Notes: generated by a model from the letters alone, not told the origin. 64,000 bases of DNA from Escherichia sp. E4742 (GCF_005843885.1 NZ_CP040443.1:4898001-4962000), one strand, 5' to 3'. Positions 16,541-25,514 are shown, counted from the first letter of the stretch. Numbers and translations are program-made.

Positions 16541-16885
16541 ATGACTATCGTTCGTATCGACGCTGAAGCCCGCTGGTCTGATGTGGTGATCCACAACAAC
16601 ACGCTCTACTACACTGGCGTACCAGAAAACCTTGATGCTGATGCTTTTGAACAAACCGCCAACACGCTGGCGCAAATTGACGCCGTGCTGGAAAAACAAG
16701 GCAGCAATAAATCGAGCATTCTGGATGCCACCATTTTCCTTGCCGATAAAAACGACTTTGCGGCAATGAATAAAGCATGGGATGCCTGGGTTGTAGCGGG
16801 TCACGCGCCGGTGCGCTGCACGGTGCAGGCGGGGCTGATGAATCCGCAGTACAAGGTTGAAATTAAGATTATCGCTGCGGTTTAA
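16541..16885 (+). CDS. yoaB: YoaB, RidA/YjgF-family protein
   Basis: RidA-type proteins form trimers that often hydrolyse reactive enamine/imine intermediates. This 114-residue member ends with HAPVRCTVQAGLMNPQYKVEI; the arginine in PVRCTVQ is the conserved carboxylate-binding residue of RidA. ATG codons occur in tandem at 16538 and 16541; GAGG about eight bases before the second makes 16541 the better choice. The specific substrate of YoaB is not established. Divergent from yoaA, monocistronic. Confidence 0.88.
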   Translation: MTIVRIDAEARWSDVVIHNNTLYYTGVPENLDADAFEQTANTLAQIDAVLEKQGSNKSSILDATIFLADKNDFAAMNKAWDAWVVAGHAPVRCTVQAGLMNPQYKVEIKIIAAV

Positions 16886-17338
16886 TTCCAGAAAAAGAAT
16901 TCTATCACGGCAAAAGCCACACAATAATTTATCGAAAACACTGGCCGATTTTGAATTAAATGGCCAGTGTTTAAGCGCTGATTTTAGATGGGTAATGCCC
17001 CTTCAGGTTATTTATTCTTTATTTTTATTGATTCATCGTTATTTATTCACAACTGATATTAATCAGCAAAATCAAATCATTATGCTAACTCTCTGAATTA
17101 ACCTACTCTGGTTTTCTTCCTGCTACCTTTCTTGCCTGAAAACCCTGGCTGAAGCGATTCGATTTACAGTTAATTTGCGGTACATCACTACATAAACGGC
17201 CATGACCTGCTACCTTTAAAATACCTGAATGTCAATAGGTTAACTAATGAGATATCATTATAATCCCTTTGATATTGGACGCAATTTAAGGTCATATATA
17301 GCCTTATTGTTCACATGGTTAATTTTAAGGAAAAGAAT
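16886..17338. other. AT-rich intergenic region yoaB-yoaC
   Basis: I see no convincing coding frame here. The sequence is AT-rich, especially from 16900 to 17090 and from 17215 to 17340. The right end should contain the yoaC promoter and the ribosome site AAGGAAAAG at 17329. A long 5' leader or a small RNA cannot be ruled out by eye. Confidence 0.5.
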
Positions 17339-17638
17339 ATGCCTGCAGTAATAGATAAAGCTCTGGATTTTATTGGTGCCATGGATGTATCAGCATCAAC
17401 GCCAAGTTCTATGAATGAAAGTACGGCGAAGGGAATATTTAAATATTTGCATGATCTGGGTGTACCCGCGAGTGTCGCCGATATTACTGCACGAGCCGAC
17501 CAGGAAGGTTGGAATCCTGGATTCACGGAAAAAATGGTGGGATGGGCAAAAAAAATGGAGTCTGGTGAACGTATTGTGATTAAAAACCCAGAATACTTTT
17601 CGTCATACATGCAAGAAGAACTCAAAGCACTGGTATGA
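17339..17638 (+). CDS. yoaC: YoaC, DUF1889 protein
   Basis: This 99-residue soluble protein starts MPAVIDKALDFIGAMDV and is mostly helical, with the conserved GIFKYLHDLGVPASVADI and FTEKMVGWAKKME segments. The family is restricted to enterobacteria and has no known function. The ATG at 17339 is chosen over one eight codons upstream because AAGGA is placed correctly before it. A strong terminator follows. It is convergent with the pentapeptide gene. Confidence 0.88.
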   Translation: MPAVIDKALDFIGAMDVSASTPSSMNESTAKGIFKYLHDLGVPASVADITARADQEGWNPGFTEKMVGWAKKMESGERIVIKNPEYFSSYMQEELKALV

Positions 17639-17668
17639 GTTAATTCTCTATCAGCAAAAATTGATCAG

Positions 17669-17702
17669 GACGCTTTTGTTGACCACATAAAAGCGTCTTT
17701 TT
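17669..17702 (+). terminator. Terminator of yoaC
   Basis: GACGCTTTT and AAAAGCGTC form a 9-bp stem with an eleven-base loop, followed by five T. It lies between yoaC and the convergent pentapeptide gene; on the minus strand the T-run is absent. Confidence 0.85.
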
Positions 17703-17727
17703 CTTGCCATCATAAACTCCGCCGAAT

Positions 17728-18180
17728 TCACTCAACCAACACAGCTCCGTAAATCTTTGGATCAAATTCTGCAGGCCAGACGGTTCGTTTGTCATAATGC
17801 GCCCCGTTAAAACAGACATTCTGAAGATCTGTCCCTGCGAAATTAGCGCCTCTTAAATCGGCAGCGGTAAAATCTGCCCCACAAAGTCGTGCGTGGCTAA
17901 AATCAGCAGCAATAGGTCGTGACTGAGCAAAATTACAATTCGTCAGATCGGCGTGGTTTAACCAGGCACACATCAGGGCAGATCTCGAAAGGTTCCCCCC
18001 AATAAGGGAAGTTTTGATAAAACTGATATTACGCAGATGCGCATCATTAAACCGTGCACCATCCATGCACATGCCGTCGAAAACGGCACGATGTAAATTC
18101 ATGCCAGAAAAATCCCAGCCGATGAGGCTATCCGTATCAAGATACAGGACGTCATCCGTGACGAAATCGATACGGATCAT
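17728..18180 (-). CDS. Pentapeptide-repeat protein, function unknown
   Basis: The 150-residue product is built largely of A(D/N)LXX/F-type repeats, e.g. ADFSHARLCGADFTAADLRG and ANFAGTDLQNVCFNGAHYD, spanning residues about 20-130. They should fold as a right-handed quadrilateral beta helix. It ends with KRTVWPAEFDPKIYGAVLV, a capping sequence common in such proteins. The ATG at 18180 lies six bases past the yoaH stop, so it is probably translated from the yoaH transcript. I do not recall this gene in E. coli K-12, where yoaC and yoaH are neighbours. Some relatives (Qnr, MfpA) protect DNA gyrase, but nothing here shows that activity. Confidence 0.85.
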   Translation of the reverse strand: MIRIDFVTDDVLYLDTDSLIGWDFSGMNLHRAVFDGMCMDGARFNDAHLRNISFIKTSLIGGNLSRSALMCAWLNHADLTNCNFAQSRPIAADFSHARLCGADFTAADLRGANFAGTDLQNVCFNGAHYDKRTVWPAEFDPKIYGAVLVE

Positions 18181-18186
18181 TTTGTG

Positions 18187-18366
18187 TTACTCGTCTTCAT
18201 CCTCAAAACGCGCCACTATTTGCTCGCCGGTATGGTTGGCGCGCAGCTCTTCTGCCACCAGCGCGATTGCCTGACCGCTGCTCATCCCCTGTGCCATCAG
18301 TTCCTGAATACGCTCAACGGCTTTTTGCTGCTGTTCATGGGTGAGTGAAGGTAAACCTGCAAACAT
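18187..18366 (-). CDS. yoaH: YoaH, UPF0181 family protein
   Basis: This 59-residue protein starts MFAGLPSLTHEQQQKAVERI and continues with ELMAQGMSSGQAIALVAEEL, ending in a very acidic FEDEDE tail. This is the UPF0181 pattern. GGAG lies before the ATG. Function unknown. It is divergent from pabB, whose start is 73 bases away. In this genome the pentapeptide gene follows directly. Confidence 0.9.
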   Translation of the reverse strand: MFAGLPSLTHEQQQKAVERIQELMAQGMSSGQAIALVAEELRANHTGEQIVARFEDEDE

Positions 18367-18439
18367 TGTTAACTCCTGCTAAATTGTTGGCGCTAATTAT
18401 TTCATGCTACCCGGCACATAGCCAGTAGAGTCAGGACTG

Positions 18440-19801
18440 ATGAAGACGTTATCTCCCGCTGTGATTACTTTACCCTGGCGTCAGGACGCCGCTGAATTTT
18501 ATTTTGCCCGCTTAAGCCACCTGCCATGGGCGATGTTGTTGCACTCCGGCTACGCCGACCATCCGCATAGTCGCTTTGATATTGTGGTGGCTGACCCCGT
18601 TTGCACTTTAACCACTCACGATAATGAAACCCGGGTATGTGAAGGAGAAATCCGCACAACGACCACTGACGATCCGCTCAAAGTGCTCCAACAGGCACTG
18701 GACCGTGCAAACATTCACCCGTCGCATAGCAATAATTTGCCATTTCAGGGCGGTGCGCTTGGGCTGTTTGGCTACGATCTGGGACGTCGGTTTGAGTCGC
18801 TGCCAGAAATTGCGCAACGAGATCTCGACTTGCCTGACATGGCGGTTGGTATCTACGACTGGGCGCTAATCGTCGACCACCAGCATCAGCGTATTTCGCT
18901 ACTCAGCCATGGTGATGTCAATGCTCGTCTGGCGTGGCTGGACAGCCAGCAAATAGCACCACAGCAAGATTTCAAGTTAACATCCGCCTGGCAATCCAAT
19001 ATGAACCGCGAGCAGTATGGCGAGAAATTTCGCCAGGTGCAGGAATATCTGCACAGCGGCGATTGCTATCAGGTGAATCTCGCCCAGCGTTTTCACGCGA
19101 CCTATTCTGGCGATGAATGGCAGGCGTTCGTTCAGCTTAATCAGGCAAACCGCGCACCGTTCAGTGCCTTCCTGCGTCTGGAACAAGGTGTGATTTTAAG
19201 CCTTTCACCAGAACGGTTTATTCTTTGTGATGGTGGTGAGATCCAGACCCGCCCGATTAAAGGCACGCTCCCACGCTTGTCCGATCCTCAGGAAGATAGC
19301 AAACAAGCTGAAAAACTGGCGAACTCACCGAAAGATCGCGCCGAAAACCTGATGATTGTCGATTTAATGCGCAATGACATCGGCCGAGTTGCCGTACCAG
19401 GTTCAGTAAAAGTGCCTGAACTGTTTGTGGTAGAGCCCTTCCCTGCCGTGCATCATCTGGTCAGCACCATAACGGCACGCTTGCCAGAGCAGTTGCATGC
19501 CAGCGATCTGCTGCGCGCTGCTTTTCCTGGTGGTTCAATCACCGGCGCGCCGAAAGTGCGGGCAATGGAGATTATTGATGAACTGGAACCGCAGCGACGC
19601 AATGCCTGGTGCGGCAGCATTGGCTATTTAAGCTTCTGCGGCAATATGGATACCAGCATCACCATCCGCACGCTGACGGCGGTTAACGGGCAGATTTACT
19701 GTTCAGCTGGTGGCGGCATCGTTGCTGATAGCCAGGAAGAAGCGGAATATCAGGAAACTTTTGATAAAGTTAATCGTATCCTGAAGCAACTGGAGAAGTA
19801 A
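18440..19801 (+). CDS. pabB: PabB, aminodeoxychorismate synthase component 1
   Basis: PabB converts chorismate and ammonia (delivered by PabA) to 4-amino-4-deoxychorismate for folate synthesis. The 453 residues have the chorismate-binding fold. The catalytic lysine is in QTRPIKGTLPR, the signature that distinguishes PabB from anthranilate synthase. ENLMIVDLMRNDIGRV, FPGGSITGAPKVRAMEIID and YCSAGGGIVADS are intact. The nudL start follows three bases after the stop, so the two are co-transcribed. Confidence 0.95.
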   Translation: MKTLSPAVITLPWRQDAAEFYFARLSHLPWAMLLHSGYADHPHSRFDIVVADPVCTLTTHDNETRVCEGEIRTTTTDDPLKVLQQALDRANIHPSHSNNLPFQGGALGLFGYDLGRRFESLPEIAQRDLDLPDMAVGIYDWALIVDHQHQRISLLSHGDVNARLAWLDSQQIAPQQDFKLTSAWQSNMNREQYGEKFRQVQEYLHSGDCYQVNLAQRFHATYSGDEWQAFVQLNQANRAPFSAFLRLEQGVILSLSPERFILCDGGEIQTRPIKGTLPRLSDPQEDSKQAEKLANSPKDRAENLMIVDLMRNDIGRVAVPGSVKVPELFVVEPFPAVHHLVSTITARLPEQLHASDLLRAAFPGGSITGAPKVRAMEIIDELEPQRRNAWCGSIGYLSFCGNMDTSITIRTLTAVNGQIYCSAGGGIVADSQEEAEYQETFDKVNRILKQLEK

Positions 19802-19804
19802 GAC

Positions 19805-20383
19805 GTGGAATACCGTGGCCTGACGCTTGATGATTTTTTATCGCGATTTCAACTATTGCGTCCGCAAATTAACCGGGAAACCTTAAATCATCGTCAGGCT
19901 GCCGTGTTAATCCCCATTGTCCGCCGACCGCAGCCGGGCTTGCTGCTGACTCAGCGTTCCATTCATCTGCGCAAACATGCTGGACAAGTCGCATTCCCTG
20001 GAGGTGCGGTCGATGACACGGACGCGTCAGTTATCGCCGCTGCGCTGCGTGAAGCCGAAGAAGAGGTCGCCATACCGCCTTCAGCCGTTGAGGTTATCGG
20101 CGTGTTACCCCCTGTCGATAGCGTAACGGGCTACCAGGTCACTCCCGTGGTCGGCATTATCCCACCTGATTTACCGTATCGCGCCAGTGAAGATGAAGTC
20201 TCCGCAGTATTTGAAATGCCGCTTGCCCAGGCGTTACATTTGGGCCGTTATCATCCTTTGGATATCTACCGTCGTGGCGATTCGCATCGGGTATGGCTTT
20301 CCTGGTACGAACAGTATTTTGTATGGGGAATGACCGCAGGCATAATTCGTGAACTGGCGCTACAAATTGGTGTGAAACCCTGA
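19805..20383 (+). CDS. nudL: NudL, Nudix hydrolase (CoA-type)
   Basis: This 192-residue Nudix hydrolase starts with GTG at 19805, three bases after pabB. The Nudix box is present as GGAVDDTDASVIAAALREAE plus EEV, with the REAEEEV metal-binding helix intact. HLRKHAGQVAFPGGA matches the CoA-pyrophosphatase subgroup signature just before the box. K-12 NudL (YeaB) is described as a putative CoA diphosphatase; direct activity on CoA is inferred from the subgroup. Co-transcribed with pabB. Confidence 0.92.
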   Translation: MEYRGLTLDDFLSRFQLLRPQINRETLNHRQAAVLIPIVRRPQPGLLLTQRSIHLRKHAGQVAFPGGAVDDTDASVIAAALREAEEEVAIPPSAVEVIGVLPPVDSVTGYQVTPVVGIIPPDLPYRASEDEVSAVFEMPLAQALHLGRYHPLDIYRRGDSHRVWLSWYEQYFVWGMTAGIIRELALQIGVKP

Positions 20384-20566
20384 CTATACTTATCTTTACA
20401 TCTACAAAACACTACTTGAGACAATCATCGCAATATTAGTTAAATCGCGGTTTTTGATTAGTTTAATTCATGTGAATAGTTAAGCCTGTCGCCGCGTTCC
20501 CTCTTACACTATGCGCTGTTATTAGTTCGTTACTGGAAGTCCAGTCACCTTGTCAGGAGTATTATC

Positions 20567-21931
20567 GTGATTAGTCTATTCGACATGTTTAAGGTGGGGA
20601 TTGGTCCCTCATCTTCCCATACTGTAGGGCCTATGAAGGCGGGTAAACAGTTCGTCGATGATCTGGTCGAAAAAGGCTTACTGGATAGCGTTACCCGCGT
20701 TGCCGTGGACGTTTATGGTTCACTGTCGCTGACGGGTAAAGGCCACCACACCGATATCGCCATTATTATGGGTCTTGCAGGTAACGAACCTGCCACCGTG
20801 GATATCGACAGTATTCCCGGTTTTATTCGCGACGTAGAAGAGCGCGAACGTCTGCTGCTGGCACAGGGACGGCATGAAGTGGATTTCCCACGCGACAACG
20901 GGATGCGTTTTCATAACGGTAACCTGCCGCTGCATGAAAACGGGATGCAAATCCACGCCTATAACGGCGATACAGTTGTTTACAGCAAAACTTATTATTC
21001 CATCGGCGGCGGTTTTATCGTCGATGAAGAACATTTTGGGCACGATGCCGCCAACGAAGTCAGTGTGCCGTATCCGTTCAAATCCGCCACCGAGCTGCTG
21101 GCGTACTGTAATGAAACCGGTTATTCCCTTTCCGGTCTGGCAATGCAGAACGAACTGGCGTTGCACAGTAAGAAAGAAATCGACGAGTATTTCGCTCATG
21201 TCTGGCAAACCATGCAGGCATGTATCGATCGCGGCATGAATACCGAAGGCGTATTGCCTGGCCCGCTGCGTGTTCCGCGCCGTGCGTCTGCCCTGCGCCG
21301 GATGCTGGTTTCCAGCGATAAACTGTCTAACGATCCGATGAATGTCATCGACTGGGTAAACATGTTTGCGCTGGCGGTAAACGAAGAAAACGCCGCCGGT
21401 GGTCGTGTGGTAACTGCGCCAACTAACGGTGCCTGCGGCATCGTTCCGGCAGTGCTGGCATACTATGACCACTTTATTGAATCGGTCAGCCCTGATATTT
21501 ATACCCGCTACTTTATGGCGGCCGGAGCGATTGGCGCACTGTACAAAATGAACGCGTCTATTTCCGGTGCGGAAGTCGGTTGCCAGGGCGAAGTGGGCGT
21601 TGCCTGTTCAATGGCTGCGGCGGGTCTTGCAGAACTGTTGGGCGGTAGCCCTGAACAGGTTTGCGTGGCGGCGGAAATTGGCATGGAGCACAACCTTGGT
21701 CTGACTTGCGACCCGGTTGCGGGTCAGGTTCAGGTTCCGTGCATTGAACGTAACGCTATTGCATCAGTGAAGGCGATTAACGCCGCGCGGATGGCTCTGC
21801 GTCGTACTAGTGCACCACGAGTTTCACTGGATAAAGTCATCGAAACGATGTACGAAACAGGAAAGGATATGAACGCTAAATATCGCGAAACCTCACGCGG
21901 TGGTCTGGCGATTAAAGTCCAGTGTGACTAA
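20567..21931 (+). CDS. sdaA: SdaA, L-serine dehydratase 1
   Basis: SdaA deaminates L-serine to pyruvate and ammonia using an oxygen-labile [4Fe-4S] cluster. The 454 residues begin with GTG at 20567, preceded by CAGGAG. The N-terminal domain includes SLFDMFKVGIGPSSSHTVGP. The cluster cysteines are expected within GCQGEVGVACSMAA and TCDPVAGQVQVPC, and both segments are intact. K-12 sdaA responds to leucine/Lrp. A 183-base leader region separates it from nudL. Confidence 0.95.
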   Translation: MISLFDMFKVGIGPSSSHTVGPMKAGKQFVDDLVEKGLLDSVTRVAVDVYGSLSLTGKGHHTDIAIIMGLAGNEPATVDIDSIPGFIRDVEERERLLLAQGRHEVDFPRDNGMRFHNGNLPLHENGMQIHAYNGDTVVYSKTYYSIGGGFIVDEEHFGHDAANEVSVPYPFKSATELLAYCNETGYSLSGLAMQNELALHSKKEIDEYFAHVWQTMQACIDRGMNTEGVLPGPLRVPRRASALRRMLVSSDKLSNDPMNVIDWVNMFALAVNEENAAGGRVVTAPTNGACGIVPAVLAYYDHFIESVSPDIYTRYFMAAGAIGALYKMNASISGAEVGCQGEVGVACSMAAAGLAELLGGSPEQVCVAAEIGMEHNLGLTCDPVAGQVQVPCIERNAIASVKAINAARMALRRTSAPRVSLDKVIETMYETGKDMNAKYRETSRGGLAIKVQCD

Positions 21932-21941
21932 TACTTTATCC

Positions 21942-21969
21942 TCGCCCATCTGCAACGGATGGGCGAATT
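21942..21969 (+). terminator. Hairpin after sdaA
   Basis: TCGCCCATC and GATGGGCGA form a 9-bp stem around a seven-base loop, starting ten bases after the sdaA stop. The tail is only ATTT, so termination may be partial. Confidence 0.65.
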
Positions 21970-22061
21970 TATCTTCGCTTTCTCGTCTGCTGTAATTTTC
22001 CCCACTACACTTCCACTGTTGCGTCAGGCGTTTGTCGCCATACGCTTACAGGGCGGCCCGC

Positions 22062-23660
22062 ATGCAAAAAGCACAACGGATCATTAAAACCTATCGCCGT
22101 AATCGAATGATTGTTTGTACAATTTGCGCACTCTTTACGCTTGTGGCGACACTAAGCGTGCGATTTATTTCACAGCGTAATTTAAATCAACAGCGGGTGA
22201 TCCTCTTCGCCAATCACGCGGTTGAAGAGCTGGATAAAGTCTTGCAGCCCCTTCAGGCGGGACGCGAGCTTTTACTTCCGTTGATTGGCCTCCCCTGCTC
22301 AGTCACTCATTTGCCTCTACGCAAGCAGGCCGCCAAACTGCAAACCGTGCGTTCTATTGGCCTGGTTCAAAACGGTACGCTCTATTGCTCCAGTATCTTT
22401 GGCTATCGAAATGTCCCTGTTCATGATATTCAAGCCGATTTGCCTGCCCCACGGCCTCTTCTGCGTCTTACCACCGATCGCGTGTTGCTTAAAGGTAGCC
22501 CAGTACTGATCCAGTGGTATCCCTCGTCATCACATAGCGGTGATGGCGTTCTGGAGATGATCAACATTGGACTATTGACGACGATGTTACTGGAACCGCA
22601 GTTGCCGCAAATCAGAGACGCCAGCCTGACGGTAGCCAATCGCCATTTACTCTATGATGATGGTCTGGTTGATTCTTTACCTCCGCTTAATGGCAATGAA
22701 CGTTACCAGGTTTCATCGCAGAATTTTCCTTTTACCATCAGCGTTAGCGGACCAGGTGCGACGGAGCTGGCGTTGCACCATCTTCCCAGCCAGTTCCCGC
22801 TGGCGGTACTGTTGAGTTTACTGGTGGGTTATGTTGCATGGCTGGCAACCGCACACAGAATGAGTTTTTCGCGCGAAATTAATCTTGGCCTCGCGCAACA
22901 TGAGTTCGAGCTATTCTGTCAACCTTTACTAAACGCACGCAGTCAGCAATGTATTGGCGTAGAGATATTGCTGCGCTGGAATAACCCACGTCAGGGTTGG
23001 ATCTCGCCGGATGTGTTTATCCCTATTGCGGAAGAACATCACCTGATAGTGCCGCTTACCCGTTATGTGATGATGGAAACCATCCGTCAACTCCACGTTT
23101 TTCCAATAAGCAGCCAGTTTCATATTGGGATTAACGTCGCCCCCAGCCATTTTCGCCGTGGCGTGCTGTTGAAAGATCTCAATCAGTACTGGTTCAGTGC
23201 TCACCCGATTCAGCAACTCATCCTTGAAATAACCGAGCGCGATGCGCTGGTAGATGTCGATTATCGGATTGCCCGCGAACTGCATCGTAAAAACGTCAAG
23301 CTGGCGATTGATGACTTCGGCACCGGCAACAGTTCGTTTTCCTGGCTTGAAACGTTACGTCCTGACGTGCTGAAAATTGATAAGTCTTTCACTGCGGCGA
23401 TTGGTTCAGATGCAGTTAACTCGACGGTGACAGATATCATTATTGCGCTGGGGCAAAGACTGAATATTGAACTGGTGGCGGAAGGCGTTGAAACGCAAGA
23501 ACAAGCGAAGTATTTGCGCCGTCATGGCGTACATATTTTACAAGGGTATTTGTACGCGCAGCCCATGCCGCTGCGTGATTTCCCGAAATGGCTGGCGGGC
23601 AGCCAACCGCCGCCCACCAGGCATAACCGACACGTTACGCCCGTTATGCCATTGCGTTAG
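22062..23660 (+). CDS. pdeD: PdeD, CSS-EAL cyclic di-GMP phosphodiesterase
   Basis: PdeD hydrolyses cyclic di-GMP. The 532-residue membrane protein has an N-terminal transmembrane helix, a periplasmic CSS domain with the redox motif in GLPCSVTHL, a second transmembrane helix (LAVLLSLLVGYVAWLAT) and a cytoplasmic EAL domain. In the EAL domain VEILLRW, ITERDAL, IDDFGTGNSSFSWL and VAEGVET carry the catalytic residues. Start at 22062 by family length. Compared with K-12 as I remember it, the periplasmic half has many substitutions while the EAL half is nearly identical. Formerly yoaD; convergent with yoaE with only two bases between stops. Confidence 0.92.
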   Translation: MQKAQRIIKTYRRNRMIVCTICALFTLVATLSVRFISQRNLNQQRVILFANHAVEELDKVLQPLQAGRELLLPLIGLPCSVTHLPLRKQAAKLQTVRSIGLVQNGTLYCSSIFGYRNVPVHDIQADLPAPRPLLRLTTDRVLLKGSPVLIQWYPSSSHSGDGVLEMINIGLLTTMLLEPQLPQIRDASLTVANRHLLYDDGLVDSLPPLNGNERYQVSSQNFPFTISVSGPGATELALHHLPSQFPLAVLLSLLVGYVAWLATAHRMSFSREINLGLAQHEFELFCQPLLNARSQQCIGVEILLRWNNPRQGWISPDVFIPIAEEHHLIVPLTRYVMMETIRQLHVFPISSQFHIGINVAPSHFRRGVLLKDLNQYWFSAHPIQQLILEITERDALVDVDYRIARELHRKNVKLAIDDFGTGNSSFSWLETLRPDVLKIDKSFTAAIGSDAVNSTVTDIIIALGQRLNIELVAEGVETQEQAKYLRRHGVHILQGYLYAQPMPLRDFPKWLAGSQPPPTRHNRHVTPVMPLR

Positions 23661-23662
23661 TG

Positions 23663-25219
23663 CTATTCGTCTTCATCGTGCTGCGGTTGCTCTTTAACAA
23701 TGCGAACCAGATCAACACGATAATCATTGGCTTCTACGATGGTGATATGCAGCGGTCCAACATCGATCACGTCGCCTGCGCGAGGAATGTGACCATTTGC
23801 CGAAATTACCAGACCTGCAACCGTCGCAATATCATCATCATCGGTAAGGTGCTCAACATCAAGCGCCTGCTGTAAGGCATGTAAGTCTGTACCACCTTTT
23901 ACCAGCCAACCGTCGCCATCGATAACAATTTCCGGCGTTTCATCTGCATCCGGGAACTCACCAGCAATGGCTTCCAGTACATCCAGCGGCGTAACCAGAC
24001 CTTGCACCACACCAAACTCGTTGGTGACGATAACAAAACTACCGCGAGCACGACGCAACACTCCCAGCAGGTTGATCGGGTCGAGGGTTTCCGGAACGAT
24101 TATCGCCGGAGAAGCAGAAGCAATTGCCGTCACGTCGACACCGACTTCCAGTGCCACCAGCAGTTCTTTGGCACGCACGATACCGATGATTTCATCCAGT
24201 TCACCACGACACACCGGAAACAGGCTGTGCGGTGAAGAAAGCAGTTGCTGGCGGATTTCATCAACGCCAAGGTTAGCATCTACCCAACTGATCTCACCGC
24301 GTGGCGTCATAATGCCGCGCAGAGAGCGTGACGCCAAAGTCAGTACGCCGTTAATCATATAACGCTCTTCTTCAGCAAAGGCACCTTCTGGAACCGGAAT
24401 TGGCACCGGGCTATCGGCATCGTGTTGAATATTTGCCTGACGTTTACCCCCCATCAAACGCAGAATGGCATCGGCGGTACGCGCACGCAGCGGTAAAGTC
24501 GACTGATGGCGAATAAAGTTACGGCGCGCAATCTGGTTAAACACTTCGATGATGATCGAGAAACCAATTGCTGCATACAGGTAGCCTTTTGGAATATGGA
24601 AACCAAAACCTTCAGCTACGAGGCTCAGACCAATCATCAACAGGAAGCTCAAACAGAGCACTACAACTGTTGGATGCTGGTTAACGAATCGCGTCAGCGG
24701 TTTCGATGCCAGCAACATAACTGCCATCGCAATCACTACCGCAGCCATCATTACCGGTAGATGGTTGACCATCCCTACGGCAGTAATCACTGCATCCAGC
24801 GAGAAAACAGCGTCAAGGATGACAATCTGTGTGACGACCACCCAAAAACTGGCATAACCTTTACCGTGACCAGAGTCATGATCGCGGTTTTCCAGCCGCT
24901 CATGCAACTCGGTTGTCGCTTTGAACAGCAAGAATATCCCCCCGAACAGCATAATCAGATCGCGCCCGGAGAAAGAAAAATCCATTACGGTAAATAGCGG
25001 TTTGGTCAGCGTGACCATCCATGAAATAAGCGATAACAGCCCCAGGCGCATAATCAACGCCAGTGACAGCCCCAACAAACGCGCTTTATCACGTTGTTTC
25101 GGCGGCAGTTTATCGGCAAGGATGGCGATAAAAACGAGGTTATCGATACCCAGCACGATTTCAAGGACGACAAGCGTGAGCAGCCCCGCCCAAATCGAGG
25201 GATCCATTAAGAATTCCAT
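23663..25219 (-). CDS. yoaE: YoaE, TerC-like membrane protein with CBS and CorC domains
   Basis: The 518 residues combine a seven-helix TerC-type membrane domain (LEIVLGIDNLVFIAIL and ILDAVFSLDAVITAVG carry the conserved acidic residues), a CBS-pair region (GIMTPRGEISWVD, NEFGVVQGLVTPLDVLEAI) and a C-terminal CorC/HlyC domain. TerC proteins are implicated in export of manganese or other metals during protein translocation. YoaE itself is not well characterised. The ribosome site AGGAG is well placed. Another frame (25207-25416) overlaps its first codons. Confidence 0.92.
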   Translation of the reverse strand: MEFLMDPSIWAGLLTLVVLEIVLGIDNLVFIAILADKLPPKQRDKARLLGLSLALIMRLGLLSLISWMVTLTKPLFTVMDFSFSGRDLIMLFGGIFLLFKATTELHERLENRDHDSGHGKGYASFWVVVTQIVILDAVFSLDAVITAVGMVNHLPVMMAAVVIAMAVMLLASKPLTRFVNQHPTVVVLCLSFLLMIGLSLVAEGFGFHIPKGYLYAAIGFSIIIEVFNQIARRNFIRHQSTLPLRARTADAILRLMGGKRQANIQHDADSPVPIPVPEGAFAEEERYMINGVLTLASRSLRGIMTPRGEISWVDANLGVDEIRQQLLSSPHSLFPVCRGELDEIIGIVRAKELLVALEVGVDVTAIASASPAIIVPETLDPINLLGVLRRARGSFVIVTNEFGVVQGLVTPLDVLEAIAGEFPDADETPEIVIDGDGWLVKGGTDLHALQQALDVEHLTDDDDIATVAGLVISANGHIPRAGDVIDVGPLHITIVEANDYRVDLVRIVKEQPQHDEDE

Positions 25220-25416
25220 GACAAGCTCCTGCTTAAGGAATAGCTAATCGGCGCCAGAAATAATGCAGGCGAAACGAGAAAATACAAACAAAAGGTGCGG
25301 CAAAAAATGCCAGTAAGGCAGGCGCTATATGGCCTGATGCTGAAGTGACGTCGGTGACGATCCATACTGCGGGCTGCAGCCCTATACTCCTTGGTTGTTA
25401 AACGGGAGTTAAACAT
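25207..25416 (-). CDS. Small ORF overlapping the yoaE start (possible YoaL)
   Basis: A 69-codon frame beginning MFNSRLTTKEYRAAARSMDR ends 13 bases inside yoaE, overlapping its start in another frame. The C-terminal half is hydrophobic (TFCLYFLVSPALFLAPISY), compatible with one membrane segment. The frame stays open upstream, so a TTG start at 25461 giving 84 residues is possible. From memory, a small gene named yoaL, translated from the yoaE leader, has been described in K-12; I believe this is its counterpart. The start and function are uncertain. Confidence 0.5.
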   Translation of the reverse strand: MFNSRLTTKEYRAAARSMDRHRRHFSIRPYSACLTGIFCRTFCLYFLVSPALFLAPISYSLSRSLSWNS

Positions 25417-25514
25417 ATCAGAGAGATCTCTGATTTGGCAAAGATTTACCTTCCTTTGCAAATGAATGTGAAAACATTTTTTACTCTTTCGGAATTTTGT
25501 CAATTCAAAGTTAA

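Noticed and set aside
20720..21472. 250-codon open frame opposite sdaA
   Set aside because: The sdaA frame has conserved motifs throughout. The opposite product is histidine- and cysteine-rich without family resemblance, and no ribosome site is present.
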